Shown here in pieces: positions 57,391-64,000 of a stretch of DNA of 64,000 nucleotides. Both the position numbers and the translations under genes were made by a program. The notes under the pieces were generated by a model, which was not told the DNA's origin, made no database searches, and was given only the letters and a program-made list of their open reading frames with translations. Location of the stretch: positions 62,001 through 126,000 of the forward strand of contig NZ_CAJQZC010000008.1 of the NCBI RefSeq assembly GCF_907164555.1. Reading direction: 5' to 3'. Within the stretch, counting starts at the first letter, position 1; every line of letters starts with the position of its first letter. The stretch is from Paraburkholderia saeva. GTDB lineage: Bacteria > Pseudomonadota > Gammaproteobacteria > Burkholderiales > Burkholderiaceae.

Positions 57391-58311
57391 TCACTTGGGC
57401 CATTCGTCCATCGCATCGTTGAACAGCTCCGACACAAGGCCGCGTAGCCAGCCCACGCGCGGGTCGTTATGAAACTTGCGATGCCAGTGCTGGCGCAAAT
57501 CGAAGCGCGGCAGCGCCATCGGCGGCTCGACGATCGTGATCGACGCATGCTCCGTCACGTACGCGAAGCCGATCGCGTGCGGCACTGTCGCGATCAGATC
57601 CGTGCGCGCGAGAATGAACGGCAGGCTCATGAAATGCGGCGTTTCCAGCACGGCACGCCGACGAATGCGCTTTTTCTCCAGATACTGTTCGAGCACTTCC
57701 TGGCTGCGTCCTTCGGAGCGCACGACCGCATGTCCGCAGGCGATAAACCGCTCGACGGTCAGCGTCTTCGCGAGCGGATGGCCCGTGCGCATCAGACAGA
57801 TGAAGCGGTGTGTGAAGAGCCGTTGCTGGAAGAAGTTGTTCCCCGACAGGTCCGGGAAAAACCCGACGGCGAGATCGACGTCACCCGATTCGAGTCCACG
57901 TTCGACATGCGCCGGCGTGAGCGTCACAGAGCGCAGGTTCGCGTGCGGTGCGCGTTGCGCGAACACCTGCAAAAGGCGCGGCAGGAACACGATCTCGCCC
58001 ACGTCCGAAAGCGCGATCGAAAACGTGTGCGTCGATGTCGCGGGATCGAAGTCTTCTGAATCGATCAGTCCGCTTTCGATGCGACTGAGCGCGTCGCGTG
58101 CGGCCGGTATCAGCATAAGCGCGCGCGGCGTCGGTTCCATGCCGCGCGACGTGCGTACGAAAAGCGGATCGCCGAAGTACTCGCGCAGGCGTCCTAGCGC
58201 CGTGCTCACGCGCGGCTGGCTCACGCCCAGACGTTCCGCGGCGCGGCTCACGTTGCGCGTGTCTTCCATCGCAACGAGATAAGGGATCAGGTTCAGATCG
58301 AGTTCAGGCAT
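57391..58311 (-). CDS. LysR-family regulator, divergent from the pca genes
   Basis: 306-residue regulator: N-terminal HTH (about 4-63, LDLNLIPYLVAMEDTRNVSRAAERLGVSQPRVSTALGRLREYFGDPLFVRTSRGMEPT) and LysR substrate-binding domain (about 90-300). The extended start PELDLNLIPYLVAM is of the NodD/LeuO/NahR-like branch. Start: ATG at 58311; a frame from 58464 reaches into the promoter region and is rejected. It is divergent from pcaI with a 403-bp gap containing LysR-type symmetrical sites, so it is the likely regulator of pcaIJBDC. It is not clearly PcaQ by sequence. Confidence 0.88.
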   Translation of the reverse strand: MPELDLNLIPYLVAMEDTRNVSRAAERLGVSQPRVSTALGRLREYFGDPLFVRTSRGMEPTPRALMLIPAARDALSRIESGLIDSEDFDPATSTHTFSIALSDVGEIVFLPRLLQVFAQRAPHANLRSVTLTPAHVERGLESGDVDLAVGFFPDLSGNNFFQQRLFTHRFICLMRTGHPLAKTLTVERFIACGHAVVRSEGRSQEVLEQYLEKKRIRRRAVLETPHFMSLPFILARTDLIATVPHAIGFAYVTEHASITIVEPPMALPRFDLRQHWHRKFHNDPRVGWLRGLVSELFNDAMDEWPK

Positions 58312-58442
58312 GGCGGCCACGGGCCAGTATCGGTATGACGTATACACCGTAACTTCAAAATCGCCGTGCCGTATATTGGGGAAAGCGCCCACGCCCCGAC
58401 TGCACGGGCTCCCGGCGCGACGTCCCGGTTCCGCCGGTTCGT

Positions 58443-58468
58443 TACCTTGCCTTTTGCTACGCAAGGTA
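58443..58468. promoter_or_regulatory. Inverted repeat upstream of the pca promoter
   Basis: TACCTTGC (58443-58450) and GCAAGGTA (58461-58468) are perfect 8-bp arms with a 10-bp spacer, 20 bp upstream of the -35 box at 58488. The position suits an activator site. Confidence 0.5.
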
Positions 58469-58487
58469 GATGATGGAAGGCTCTATC

Positions 58488-58517
58488 TTGACAAGCCGCC
58501 AGCACGCCGACCATAAT
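58488..58517 (+). promoter_or_regulatory. Sigma-70-like promoter toward pcaIJBDC
   Basis: TTGACA (58488-58493), 18 bp, CATAAT (58512-58517): a perfect -35 and a 5-of-6 -10. Transcription would start near 58524, about 190 bases before pcaI, so the operator-like repeats at 58529-58563 lie just downstream of the start site. Confidence 0.6.
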
Positions 58518-58544
58518 GCACCGGAACGTTCGCTAAACGAATCG

Positions 58545-58563
58545 TTGTTCGCATATAGAACAA
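58545..58563. promoter_or_regulatory. 19-bp inverted repeat in the pca leader
   Basis: TTGTTC-GCATATA-GAACAA has perfect 6-bp arms. Its core TTC-N7-GAA fits the T-N11-A form of LysR sites, and the GTTCG...GAAC form is also like IclR-type Pca/Pob operators. A smaller repeat TTCG-N5-CGAA lies at 58529-58541. Confidence 0.6.
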
Positions 58564-58714
58564 ATTGACAAAACAGCAGTCGCGGGCAGACCAGCACATA
58601 GCGGGCATGTGGCGCGTATCGGGAACCCGGTAGCGCGCAGTCAACACGACGCGGAGACGGTGCCATGCAGCTTCCTGAAGCAGCGCGGCGCAAGGCGTCC
58701 AACAGGGAACTGGC

Positions 58715-59404
58715 ATGATCAACAAGATTTTCGAATCACTTCAGTCGGCGGTCGCCGACGTCAATGACGGCGCCACGGTCATGATCGGCGGCTTCGGCAC
58801 GGCGGGCATGCCGTCCGAACTCATCGACGCACTCATCGAACAGGGCGCGCGCGAACTCACGATCGTCAACAACAACGCCGGCAATGGGGACATCGGCCTT
58901 GCTGCCCTCCTGAAGGCGAAGCGCGTTCGCAAGATCATCTGCTCGTTCCCGCGCCAGACCGATTCGTATGTGTTCGACGCGCTCTATCGTGCGGGCGAAA
59001 TCGAACTGGAACTCGTGCCGCAGGGCAACCTCGCGGAACGCATTCGCGCCGCGGGCGCGGGCATCGGCGGTTTCTTCACACCGACGGGCTACGGCACGAA
59101 GCTCGCCGAAGGCAAGGAAACGCGCCTGATCGATGGCAGGCATTACGTGCTCGAAGCGCCGCTGCATGCCGATTTCGCGTTGATCAAGGCGCTCAAGGGT
59201 GATCGCTGGGGCAATCTGGTGTATCGCAAGACAGCGCGCAACTTTGGTCCGATCATGGCCAGTGCGGCGAAAGTCGCCATCGCGCAGGTATCGGAAGTGG
59301 TGCCGCTTGGCGAACTCGATCCGGAAGTGATCGTGACCCCCGGCATCTTCGTGCAACGCGTGATCGCGGTATCGCAAGCCGCCCCGCAAACCGCTGCGGC
59401 CTGA
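58715..59404 (+). CDS. pcaI: 3-oxoadipate CoA-transferase subunit A
   Basis: 229-residue alpha subunit of a family I CoA-transferase. It has the CoA-binding GGFGTAGMPSELIDALIEQGARELTIVNNNAG (about 24-56) and the GGFFTPTGYGTKLAEGKE segment (about 118-135). Together with PcaJ it transfers CoA from succinyl-CoA to 3-oxoadipate. Acetoacetate (Ato) and 3-oxoacid (Sco) transferases look alike; the adjacent pcaB, pcaD and pcaC genes decide for PcaI. The ATG at 58715 follows CAGGGAA. It is the first gene of the operon, 13 bp before pcaJ. Confidence 0.9.
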   Translation: MINKIFESLQSAVADVNDGATVMIGGFGTAGMPSELIDALIEQGARELTIVNNNAGNGDIGLAALLKAKRVRKIICSFPRQTDSYVFDALYRAGEIELELVPQGNLAERIRAAGAGIGGFFTPTGYGTKLAEGKETRLIDGRHYVLEAPLHADFALIKALKGDRWGNLVYRKTARNFGPIMASAAKVAIAQVSEVVPLGELDPEVIVTPGIFVQRVIAVSQAAPQTAAA

Positions 59405-59417
59405 GAGGAGACACAAC

Positions 59418-60080
59418 ATGAAACGACTGACCCGCGATGAAATGGCAAAGCGCGTTGCCCAGGATATCCCCGAAGGCGCGTATGTGAACCTCGGCATCGG
59501 CGTGCCGACGCTCGTGGCCAATCACCTCGACGCGAGCAAGGAAATCTTCCTGCACAGCGAGAACGGCCTGCTCGGCATGGGTCCGGCCCCCGCCAAAGGC
59601 GAGGAAGACGACGAACTCATCAACGCAGGCAAGCAGCATGTCACGCTGCTGACGGGCGGCGCGTATTTTCATCACGCCGATTCGTTTGCGATGATGCGCG
59701 GCGGCCACCTCGACTTCTGCGTGCTCGGCGCGTTCCAGGTGTCGGCAAAGGGCGATCTCGCGAACTGGCATACCGGCGCCCCCGATGCCATTCCGGCTGT
59801 GGGCGGCGCAATGGATCTGGCGATCGGCGCGAAGCAGGTCTACGTCATGATGGAACATCTGACGAAGCAGGGCGAAAGCAAGATCGCCGCCGAATGCACG
59901 TATCCGGTCACGGGCGTGAACTGCGTCGACCGCATCTATACCGACCTCGCCGTGATCGACGTGACGCCGGAAGGGCTTGCCGTGCGCGAGATCTTCTCCG
60001 ATATCGACTTCGACGAGCTGCAGAAGCTGACGGGCATTCCGCTCATCAATGCCACGCAGGCAGCCGCCAGCGCAGCATAA
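59418..60080 (+). CDS. pcaJ: 3-oxoadipate CoA-transferase subunit B
   Basis: 220-residue beta subunit. The catalytic Glu is in LHSENGLLGMGP (about 53-64), the residue that forms the glutamyl-CoA thioester, and the start KRLTRDEMAKRVAQDIPEGAYVNLGIGVPTLVANHL is typical. Works with PcaI on 3-oxoadipate to give 3-oxoadipyl-CoA. GAGGAGAC precedes the ATG at 59418. The 114-bp gap to pcaB holds a GC-rich inverted repeat (60096-60105 with 60125-60134). Confidence 0.92.
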   Translation: MKRLTRDEMAKRVAQDIPEGAYVNLGIGVPTLVANHLDASKEIFLHSENGLLGMGPAPAKGEEDDELINAGKQHVTLLTGGAYFHHADSFAMMRGGHLDFCVLGAFQVSAKGDLANWHTGAPDAIPAVGGAMDLAIGAKQVYVMMEHLTKQGESKIAAECTYPVTGVNCVDRIYTDLAVIDVTPEGLAVREIFSDIDFDELQKLTGIPLINATQAAASAA

Positions 60081-60194
60081 AAACGGCGTGACGGTCGCGC
60101 GGCGCCCGGTGACAATGACGCCTCGCGCCGCGCGCTTCGTTTGCGCCGCGGCTTTTCGCGGTTTTTGTTCCTTTCTTCGATTGCTGAAGCCACC

Positions 60195-61574
60195 ATGCTC
60201 GAAGCCAGCGCCCGTCTGACGGGCCTCATCTGCGGTACGCAGCCGATGAACGACCTCTGGTCGCCGCGCGCCACGCTACAGCGGATGCTCGACGTCGAAG
60301 CGGCGCTTGCGCGCGCGTCGGCGGCGCATCACGTCATTCCGCAGGCGGCTGTGGCCGCGATTGAAGCGGCGTGTCACGCCGATCAGCTCGACGCCGACGC
60401 GCTCGCCCGCGACGCCGCGCTCGGCGGCAATCTCGCGATCCCCCTCGTCAAGCAACTGACTGCACGCGTGAAAGCGGCCGATGCCGAAGCGTCGAAATAC
60501 GTCCACTGGGGCGCGACGAGTCAGGACATCATCGATACCGCGACGGTTCTGCAACTGCGCGATACGCTCGATCTGCTCGACACCATGATGCGTCCCACCT
60601 GCGACGCGATCGCCGCGCTCGCGCGCACGCATCGCGCGACGCCAATGATCGGCCGCACGTGGCTGCAACAGGCGCTGCCGATCACACTCGGCCTGAAATT
60701 CGCGCAATGGCTCGATGCGTTGCTGCGTCATCAGGAGCGGCTCGATGCGTTGCGTGCGCGCGTGCTTGTGCTGCAGTTTGGCGGCGCCGCAGGCACGCTC
60801 GCGAGTCTGCGCGATGCGGCGCCGGCGGTTACCGCGGCACTGGCGAGCGACCTCGGCCTGCACGTGCCCACCTTGCCGTGGCACACGCAACGCGATCGCA
60901 TCGCGGAAACGGCCTCCGTGTTCGGCATGCTGATCGGCACGCTTGGCAAGATCGCGCGTGATATCTCGCTGCAGATGCAGACCGAACTCGGCGAACTCGG
61001 CGAACCGGTTGCCGCCGGAAAAGGCGGCTCATCGACGATGCCGCACAAGCGCAATCCCGTCGGCTGCGCAGCCGTACTGACGGCGGCGGCACGTGCACCG
61101 GGGCTCGTCGCAACGGTGCTGGGCGGGATGGTGCAGGAGCACGAACGCGCGCTTGGCGGCTGGCAGGCCGAGTGGGACGCGTTACCTGACCTCGCGCGCC
61201 TCGCGGGCGGCGCGCTCGCGAACATCGAGCAGATCACCGCGGGTCTCGACGTCAATATCGAGCGGCTGGCCGCCAATCTCGAAGTCACGCATGGGCTGAT
61301 TCTCGGCGAAGCCGTCATGCTCGCGCTCGGCGACAAAATCGGCCGGCTCGACGCGCATCACCTTGTCGAGCGCGCTTCGAAAACGGCCGTGCAGTCCGGC
61401 AAATCGCTCTTCGACGTGCTTTCCGCGGATTCGAATGTCACGCAGCATCTTCCGGTCGTGCAGCTCAAACGGCTGCTCGACCCCGCACAGTATGTCGGCC
61501 AGGCGCACGCGTATGTGGACGCCGCGCTGGCGCTTTACACCGCGCGCACCGGTCGCGCCAACCATCAGGAGTAA
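60195..61574 (+). CDS. pcaB: 3-carboxy-cis,cis-muconate cycloisomerase
   Basis: 459-residue member of the fumarase/aspartase superfamily, cyclising 3-carboxymuconate to 4-carboxymuconolactone. The superfamily signature GKGGSSTMPHKRNPVGC is at about 275-291, and WGATSQDIIDTATVLQLRDTL at about 103-123 is the second conserved region. Start: ATG at 60195 (LEASARLTGLICG, the usual PcaB start); a frame from 60141 is rejected. The order pcaI-J-B-D-C places it in the protocatechuate branch of the beta-ketoadipate pathway. It is followed 5 bp later by pcaD. Confidence 0.95.
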   Translation: MLEASARLTGLICGTQPMNDLWSPRATLQRMLDVEAALARASAAHHVIPQAAVAAIEAACHADQLDADALARDAALGGNLAIPLVKQLTARVKAADAEASKYVHWGATSQDIIDTATVLQLRDTLDLLDTMMRPTCDAIAALARTHRATPMIGRTWLQQALPITLGLKFAQWLDALLRHQERLDALRARVLVLQFGGAAGTLASLRDAAPAVTAALASDLGLHVPTLPWHTQRDRIAETASVFGMLIGTLGKIARDISLQMQTELGELGEPVAAGKGGSSTMPHKRNPVGCAAVLTAAARAPGLVATVLGGMVQEHERALGGWQAEWDALPDLARLAGGALANIEQITAGLDVNIERLAANLEVTHGLILGEAVMLALGDKIGRLDAHHLVERASKTAVQSGKSLFDVLSADSNVTQHLPVVQLKRLLDPAQYVGQAHAYVDAALALYTARTGRANHQE

Positions 61575-61579
61575 CGGCG

Positions 61580-62365
61580 ATGCCCTACGCCGCAGTGAAC
61601 GGCACCGAGCTTCATTATCGTGTGGACGGCGAGCAGAACAGCAACGCCCCATGGATCGTGTTTTCCAATTCGCTCGGCAGCGACCTGTCGATGTGGACGC
61701 CGCAGGTTGCCGCGTTCTCAAAGCACTTTCGCGTGCTGCGTTACGACACGCGCGGCCATGGGCACTCGGCTGCGCCGCAAGGTCCGTACACGATCGAACA
61801 GTTGACGGGCGACGTGATCGGCCTGATGGACACGCTCAAGATCGACCGCGCGCATTTCTGCGGTCTTTCGATGGGCGGCCTGACGGGCGTCGGTCTGGCG
61901 GCACGCCATGCTGACCGGCTGAATCGCGTTGTGTTGTGCAACACGGCGGCGCGCATTGGTTCGCCCGAAGTGTGGGTGCCGCGTGCGGCGCGCGCGCGTG
62001 GCGAAGGCATGCTGGCGCTCTCCGATGCCGTGCTGCCGCGCTGGTTCACGGCGGGATTTTTCGAGCGCGAGCCGCTGATGCTCGCGCAGATTCGCGACGT
62101 GTTCGTGCATACGGACAACGAAGGCTACGCATCGAACTGCGAAGCGATCGACGCCACCGATCTGCGTCCGGAAGCGCCCGGCATCCGGTTGCCGGTGCTG
62201 GTGATCTCCGGCACGCACGATCTTGCCGCGACGCCCGCGCAGGGCCGCGAGCTCGCGGAAGCCATTCCAGGCGCGCGCTATGTCGAACTCGACGCCTCGC
62301 ACATTTCCAACATCGAGCAGGCCGACGTCTTCACGAAGACCGTGCTCGACTTTCTGGCGGAGTAA
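61580..62365 (+). CDS. pcaD: 3-oxoadipate enol-lactonase
   Basis: 261-residue alpha/beta hydrolase. The nucleophile elbow is FCGLSMGGLTGVG (Ser near residue 95), the oxyanion start VFSNSLGSDLSMW is typical of PcaD, and the catalytic His is in ELDASHISNIEQADVF near the C-terminus, with the acid near 210 (VISGTHDLA). It hydrolyses 3-oxoadipate enol-lactone to 3-oxoadipate. The gene starts 5 bp after pcaB and ends 2 bp before pcaC. It is separate from pcaC, not fused as PcaL. Confidence 0.95.
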   Translation: MPYAAVNGTELHYRVDGEQNSNAPWIVFSNSLGSDLSMWTPQVAAFSKHFRVLRYDTRGHGHSAAPQGPYTIEQLTGDVIGLMDTLKIDRAHFCGLSMGGLTGVGLAARHADRLNRVVLCNTAARIGSPEVWVPRAARARGEGMLALSDAVLPRWFTAGFFEREPLMLAQIRDVFVHTDNEGYASNCEAIDATDLRPEAPGIRLPVLVISGTHDLAATPAQGRELAEAIPGARYVELDASHISNIEQADVFTKTVLDFLAE

Positions 62366-62367
62366 CG

Positions 62368-62778
62368 ATGACCGATGACGAACGCTACGAAGCGGGCATG
62401 GGTGTGCGTCGCGCGGTGCTGGGCGAAGCACACGTCGACCGGTCACTGGCCAGTCGCACCGAGCTGACGACGGAGTTTCAGAACTTCATCACGCGCTACG
62501 CGTGGGGCGAGATCTGGACGCGTGAAGGGCTGCCGCGCCACACGCGCAGCCTGCTGACGATCGCGATGATGGTCGCGCTCAACCGCAGCGAAGAACTGGC
62601 CCTGCATCTGCGCGCGGCGAAAAACAACGGCGTCACGCGCGACGAGATCAAGGAAGTGCTGATGCAGACCGCGATCTATTGCGGCGTGCCGGCCGCGAAT
62701 TCCGCGTTCCATCTTGCGGACAGACTGTTCCGCGAAGAAGACGCCGCCGCTGCGGGTGCTTCGGCGGAAAAGCCTTAA
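62368..62778 (+). CDS. pcaC: 4-carboxymuconolactone decarboxylase
   Basis: 136-residue AhpD-like/CMD-fold protein that decarboxylates 4-carboxymuconolactone to 3-oxoadipate enol-lactone. Typical stretches: GMGVRRAVLGEAHVDRSLASRTELTTEFQNFITRYAWGEIWTREGLPRHTRSLLTIAMM, then HLRAAKNNGVTRDEIKEVLMQTAIYCGVPAANSAFHLA. There is no Cys-x2-Cys redox motif, so it is not a peroxidase. The ATG at 62368 lies 2 bp after the pcaD stop. It is the last pca gene in the window; pcaGH (dioxygenase) and pcaF (thiolase) are not here. Confidence 0.95.
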   Translation: MTDDERYEAGMGVRRAVLGEAHVDRSLASRTELTTEFQNFITRYAWGEIWTREGLPRHTRSLLTIAMMVALNRSEELALHLRAAKNNGVTRDEIKEVLMQTAIYCGVPAANSAFHLADRLFREEDAAAAGASAEKP

Positions 62779-63032
62779 AAGCCCGCGTACGCGGCAATTC
62801 CCGCGCCACACGCCGGCATCTCCAGCATGTGCCGCGCGCGCATCGCAACATCGCCACGCAAGCGGTCGATCCAGGCGGATCGACCGTTTGCGCCTGCCTG
62901 CGCCCTGCCGGCAAGTGCGTTCAAGGCCGAAGACGGCTTGCGCTGATAAAATTCGCCATTGACGTTCCTGTTCAACTGAACGTTCCCGATGCGCTTGAAT
63001 GGCGCTGAATCGCGAAGCCGTCAAGGGCAACG

Positions 63033-64000
63033 ATGCTTTCCAATCTGCTGGTACAACTCGTCAACGGACTGGCCGACGCGTCGGCGCTCTTTCTCGTCGC
63101 GGCGGGACTGTCGCTGATCTTTGGCGTGACGCGGATCGTCAATTTCGCCCACGGCTCGTTCTACATGATCGGCGTATACGTGGCGTACAGCATCGCGAGC
63201 CGCTTTGGCGCCACGACGGCCGGCTTCTGGGTGTCGGTCGTGGCGGCTGCACTGGTCGTCGCCGTGCTGGGTGCACTGGTCGAGGTGGTTGTTCTGCGGC
63301 GTATCTATCGCGCACCTGAACTGTTCCATCTGCTCGCCACGTTTGCACTTGTGCTGATTTTCCGTGACGCGGCGCTGTGGCTCTGGGGGCCGCAGGACCT
63401 GTTCGGTCCGCGCGCGCCGCATCTGGCCGGAGCGATCGATCTGCTCGGCCATACATTACCGACGTACGATATTGCATTGATCGTCATGGGCCCGCTGGTG
63501 CTGCTGGCGCTCTGGTATGCGCTGACGCGCACGCGTTGGGGCACGCTCGTGCGGGCGGCCACGCAGGATCGCGAGATGCTCGGCGCACTCGGCATCAATC
63601 AGGCATGGCTCTTTACCGGCGTGTTCTTTGTCGGCGCGTTTCTCGCCGGACTGGCGGGTGCCTTGCAGGTGCCGCGCATGTCGGCGAATCTCTCGCTGGA
63701 TCTGGAGACGATCGGCAATGCGTTCGTTGTCGTCGTGGTCGGCGGCATGGGTTCGATTCCGGGCGCGTTCGTCGCTGCGCTCCTGATCGCGGAGATCAAG
63801 GCGCTCTGTATCGGCATCGGTCATGTGTCGATTGGCGGGATCGATCTATCGCTCAGCAAGTTCACGCTCGTGGCCGAATTCGTCGTGATGGCGATTGTGC
63901 TGGTGGTGCGTCCGTGGGGTTTGCTGGGTCGCGCCACGACGGCGGTTCGCGGCATGGCCGCCGCTGAAGCGCCGCTGCGGCCCGCAGGCAAACGCTTACG
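63033..64000 (+). CDS. LivH-type branched-chain ABC permease, partial
   Basis: Inner-membrane permease of the branched-chain amino acid (HAAT) ABC family, open to the right window edge (322 codons visible, no stop). It has about eight hydrophobic helices; landmarks are LFLVAAGLSLIFGVTRIVNFAHGSFYMIGVYVAY (about 18-50), GTLVRAATQDREMLGALGIN (the EAA-like loop that docks the ATPase) and VVVVGGMGSIPGAFVAALLIAEIKAL. LivH-type systems also carry aromatic acids and amides. Standing 254 bp behind pcaC, it probably begins a transporter operon for an aromatic substrate such as protocatechuate or a precursor, which is inference. The start ATG at 63033 has only a weak ribosome site. Confidence 0.88.
   Translation, partial: MLSNLLVQLVNGLADASALFLVAAGLSLIFGVTRIVNFAHGSFYMIGVYVAYSIASRFGATTAGFWVSVVAAALVVAVLGALVEVVVLRRIYRAPELFHLLATFALVLIFRDAALWLWGPQDLFGPRAPHLAGAIDLLGHTLPTYDIALIVMGPLVLLALWYALTRTRWGTLVRAATQDREMLGALGINQAWLFTGVFFVGAFLAGLAGALQVPRMSANLSLDLETIGNAFVVVVVGGMGSIPGAFVAALLIAEIKALCIGIGHVSIGGIDLSLSKFTLVAEFVVMAIVLVVRPWGLLGRATTAVRGMAAAEAPLRPAGKRL

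Larger units (their letters stand above)
58312..58714. other. 403-bp divergent regulatory region, LysR / pca operon
   Basis: No coding frame of note. It contains three separate inverted repeats (58443-58468, 58529-58541, 58545-58563) and a strong sigma-70-like promoter (58488-58517) reading toward pcaI, which would leave an untranslated leader of about 190 bases. Confidence 0.6.

Noticed and set aside
57370..57395. TTGCGAAACCCTG near the end of the LysR gene, resembling the IclR-type element
   Set aside because: It shares only the right half of the core, is not in a promoter, and lacks the second block at the fixed distance; probably chance.
60096..60134. GC-rich inverted repeat between pcaJ and pcaB
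   Set aside because: The arms (10 bp) are all G and C with a 19-base loop and no T-tract; in DNA this GC-rich such repeats arise by chance, so it is not listed as a terminator.
1..64000. Mobile elements, tRNA/rRNA genes, CRISPR arrays, restriction or defence systems
   Set aside because: I looked for transposase motifs, terminal repeats, tRNA-like folds, regularly spaced repeats and toxin/antitoxin-type pairs and saw none I could support.

Overview
The window looks like a stretch of a Burkholderiaceae genome, most likely Paraburkholderia or a close relative. The GC content is high, and the genes are typical of that group: Burkholderia-type porin, a luxI-rsaL-luxR locus, FNR, a protocatechuate pca cluster, an oxalate cluster and many IclR/LysR/GntR/AraC regulators. 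It reads like the catabolic, accessory-rich part of a secondary replicon. I found no rRNA, tRNA, CRISPR array, intact insertion sequence or phage gene. All genus-level statements are inference from gene content.

Layout. 1-2.2 kb: the end of a CPA1 Na+/H+ antiporter and a PepSY membrane protein with a Fur-like box. 2.4-4.0 kb: an AspT/YidE-type antiporter. 4.0-16.3 kb: a regulated catabolic island with two tandem IclR regulators, a fused NDP-forming acyl-CoA synthetase, an acyl-CoA dehydrogenase, a porin, and a duplicated DUF1254 + MFS module in which one MFS copy is broken. Two divergent promoters in this island, 7.5 kb apart, carry the same 20-bp element plus a second block at the same distance. 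16.3-22.4 kb: a 35-codon ORF, TauE exporter/LysR, a DUF72 protein, a BMP-type binding protein with a nucleoside deaminase, and a GNAT/XRE-cupin pair. 22.5-29.9 kb: an oxalate module (GntR regulator, OxlT-type antiporter, oxc, frc, a stand-alone PAS protein and small unknowns). 29.9-38.4 kb: a drug-type MFS, an LLM-oxidoreductase remnant, AraC, GFA, methyltransferase, DMT, an EgtB-like enzyme, FNR and a universal stress protein with a perfect FNR box upstream. 38.7-41.3 kb: a FadR-type regulator and a complete quorum-sensing locus. 41.9-51.8 kb: a sugar-acid catabolic operon (DapA-family dehydratase, alpha-ketoglutarate semialdehyde dehydrogenase, lactonase, PotABCD-like ABC transporter, arabinonate-type dehydratase). 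51.9-57.3 kb: SDR, two unknowns, serine acetyltransferase, AraC + DMT and folE. 57.4-64 kb: a LysR regulator divergent from pcaIJBDC, followed by the start of a LivH-type permease that runs off the window.

How the parts fit. Most of the window takes up and degrades small organic acids: oxalate to formate and CO2; a pentonic acid to alpha-ketoglutarate; the protocatechuate intermediates carboxymuconate and oxoadipate; and an unidentified acid handled by the IclR/acyl-CoA/DUF1254 island. Each module has its own local regulator and visible candidate operators. The least described parts are the DUF1254-MFS island with its duplicated promoter architecture, and the pairing of a polyamine/iron-type ABC importer with the sugar-acid pathway.
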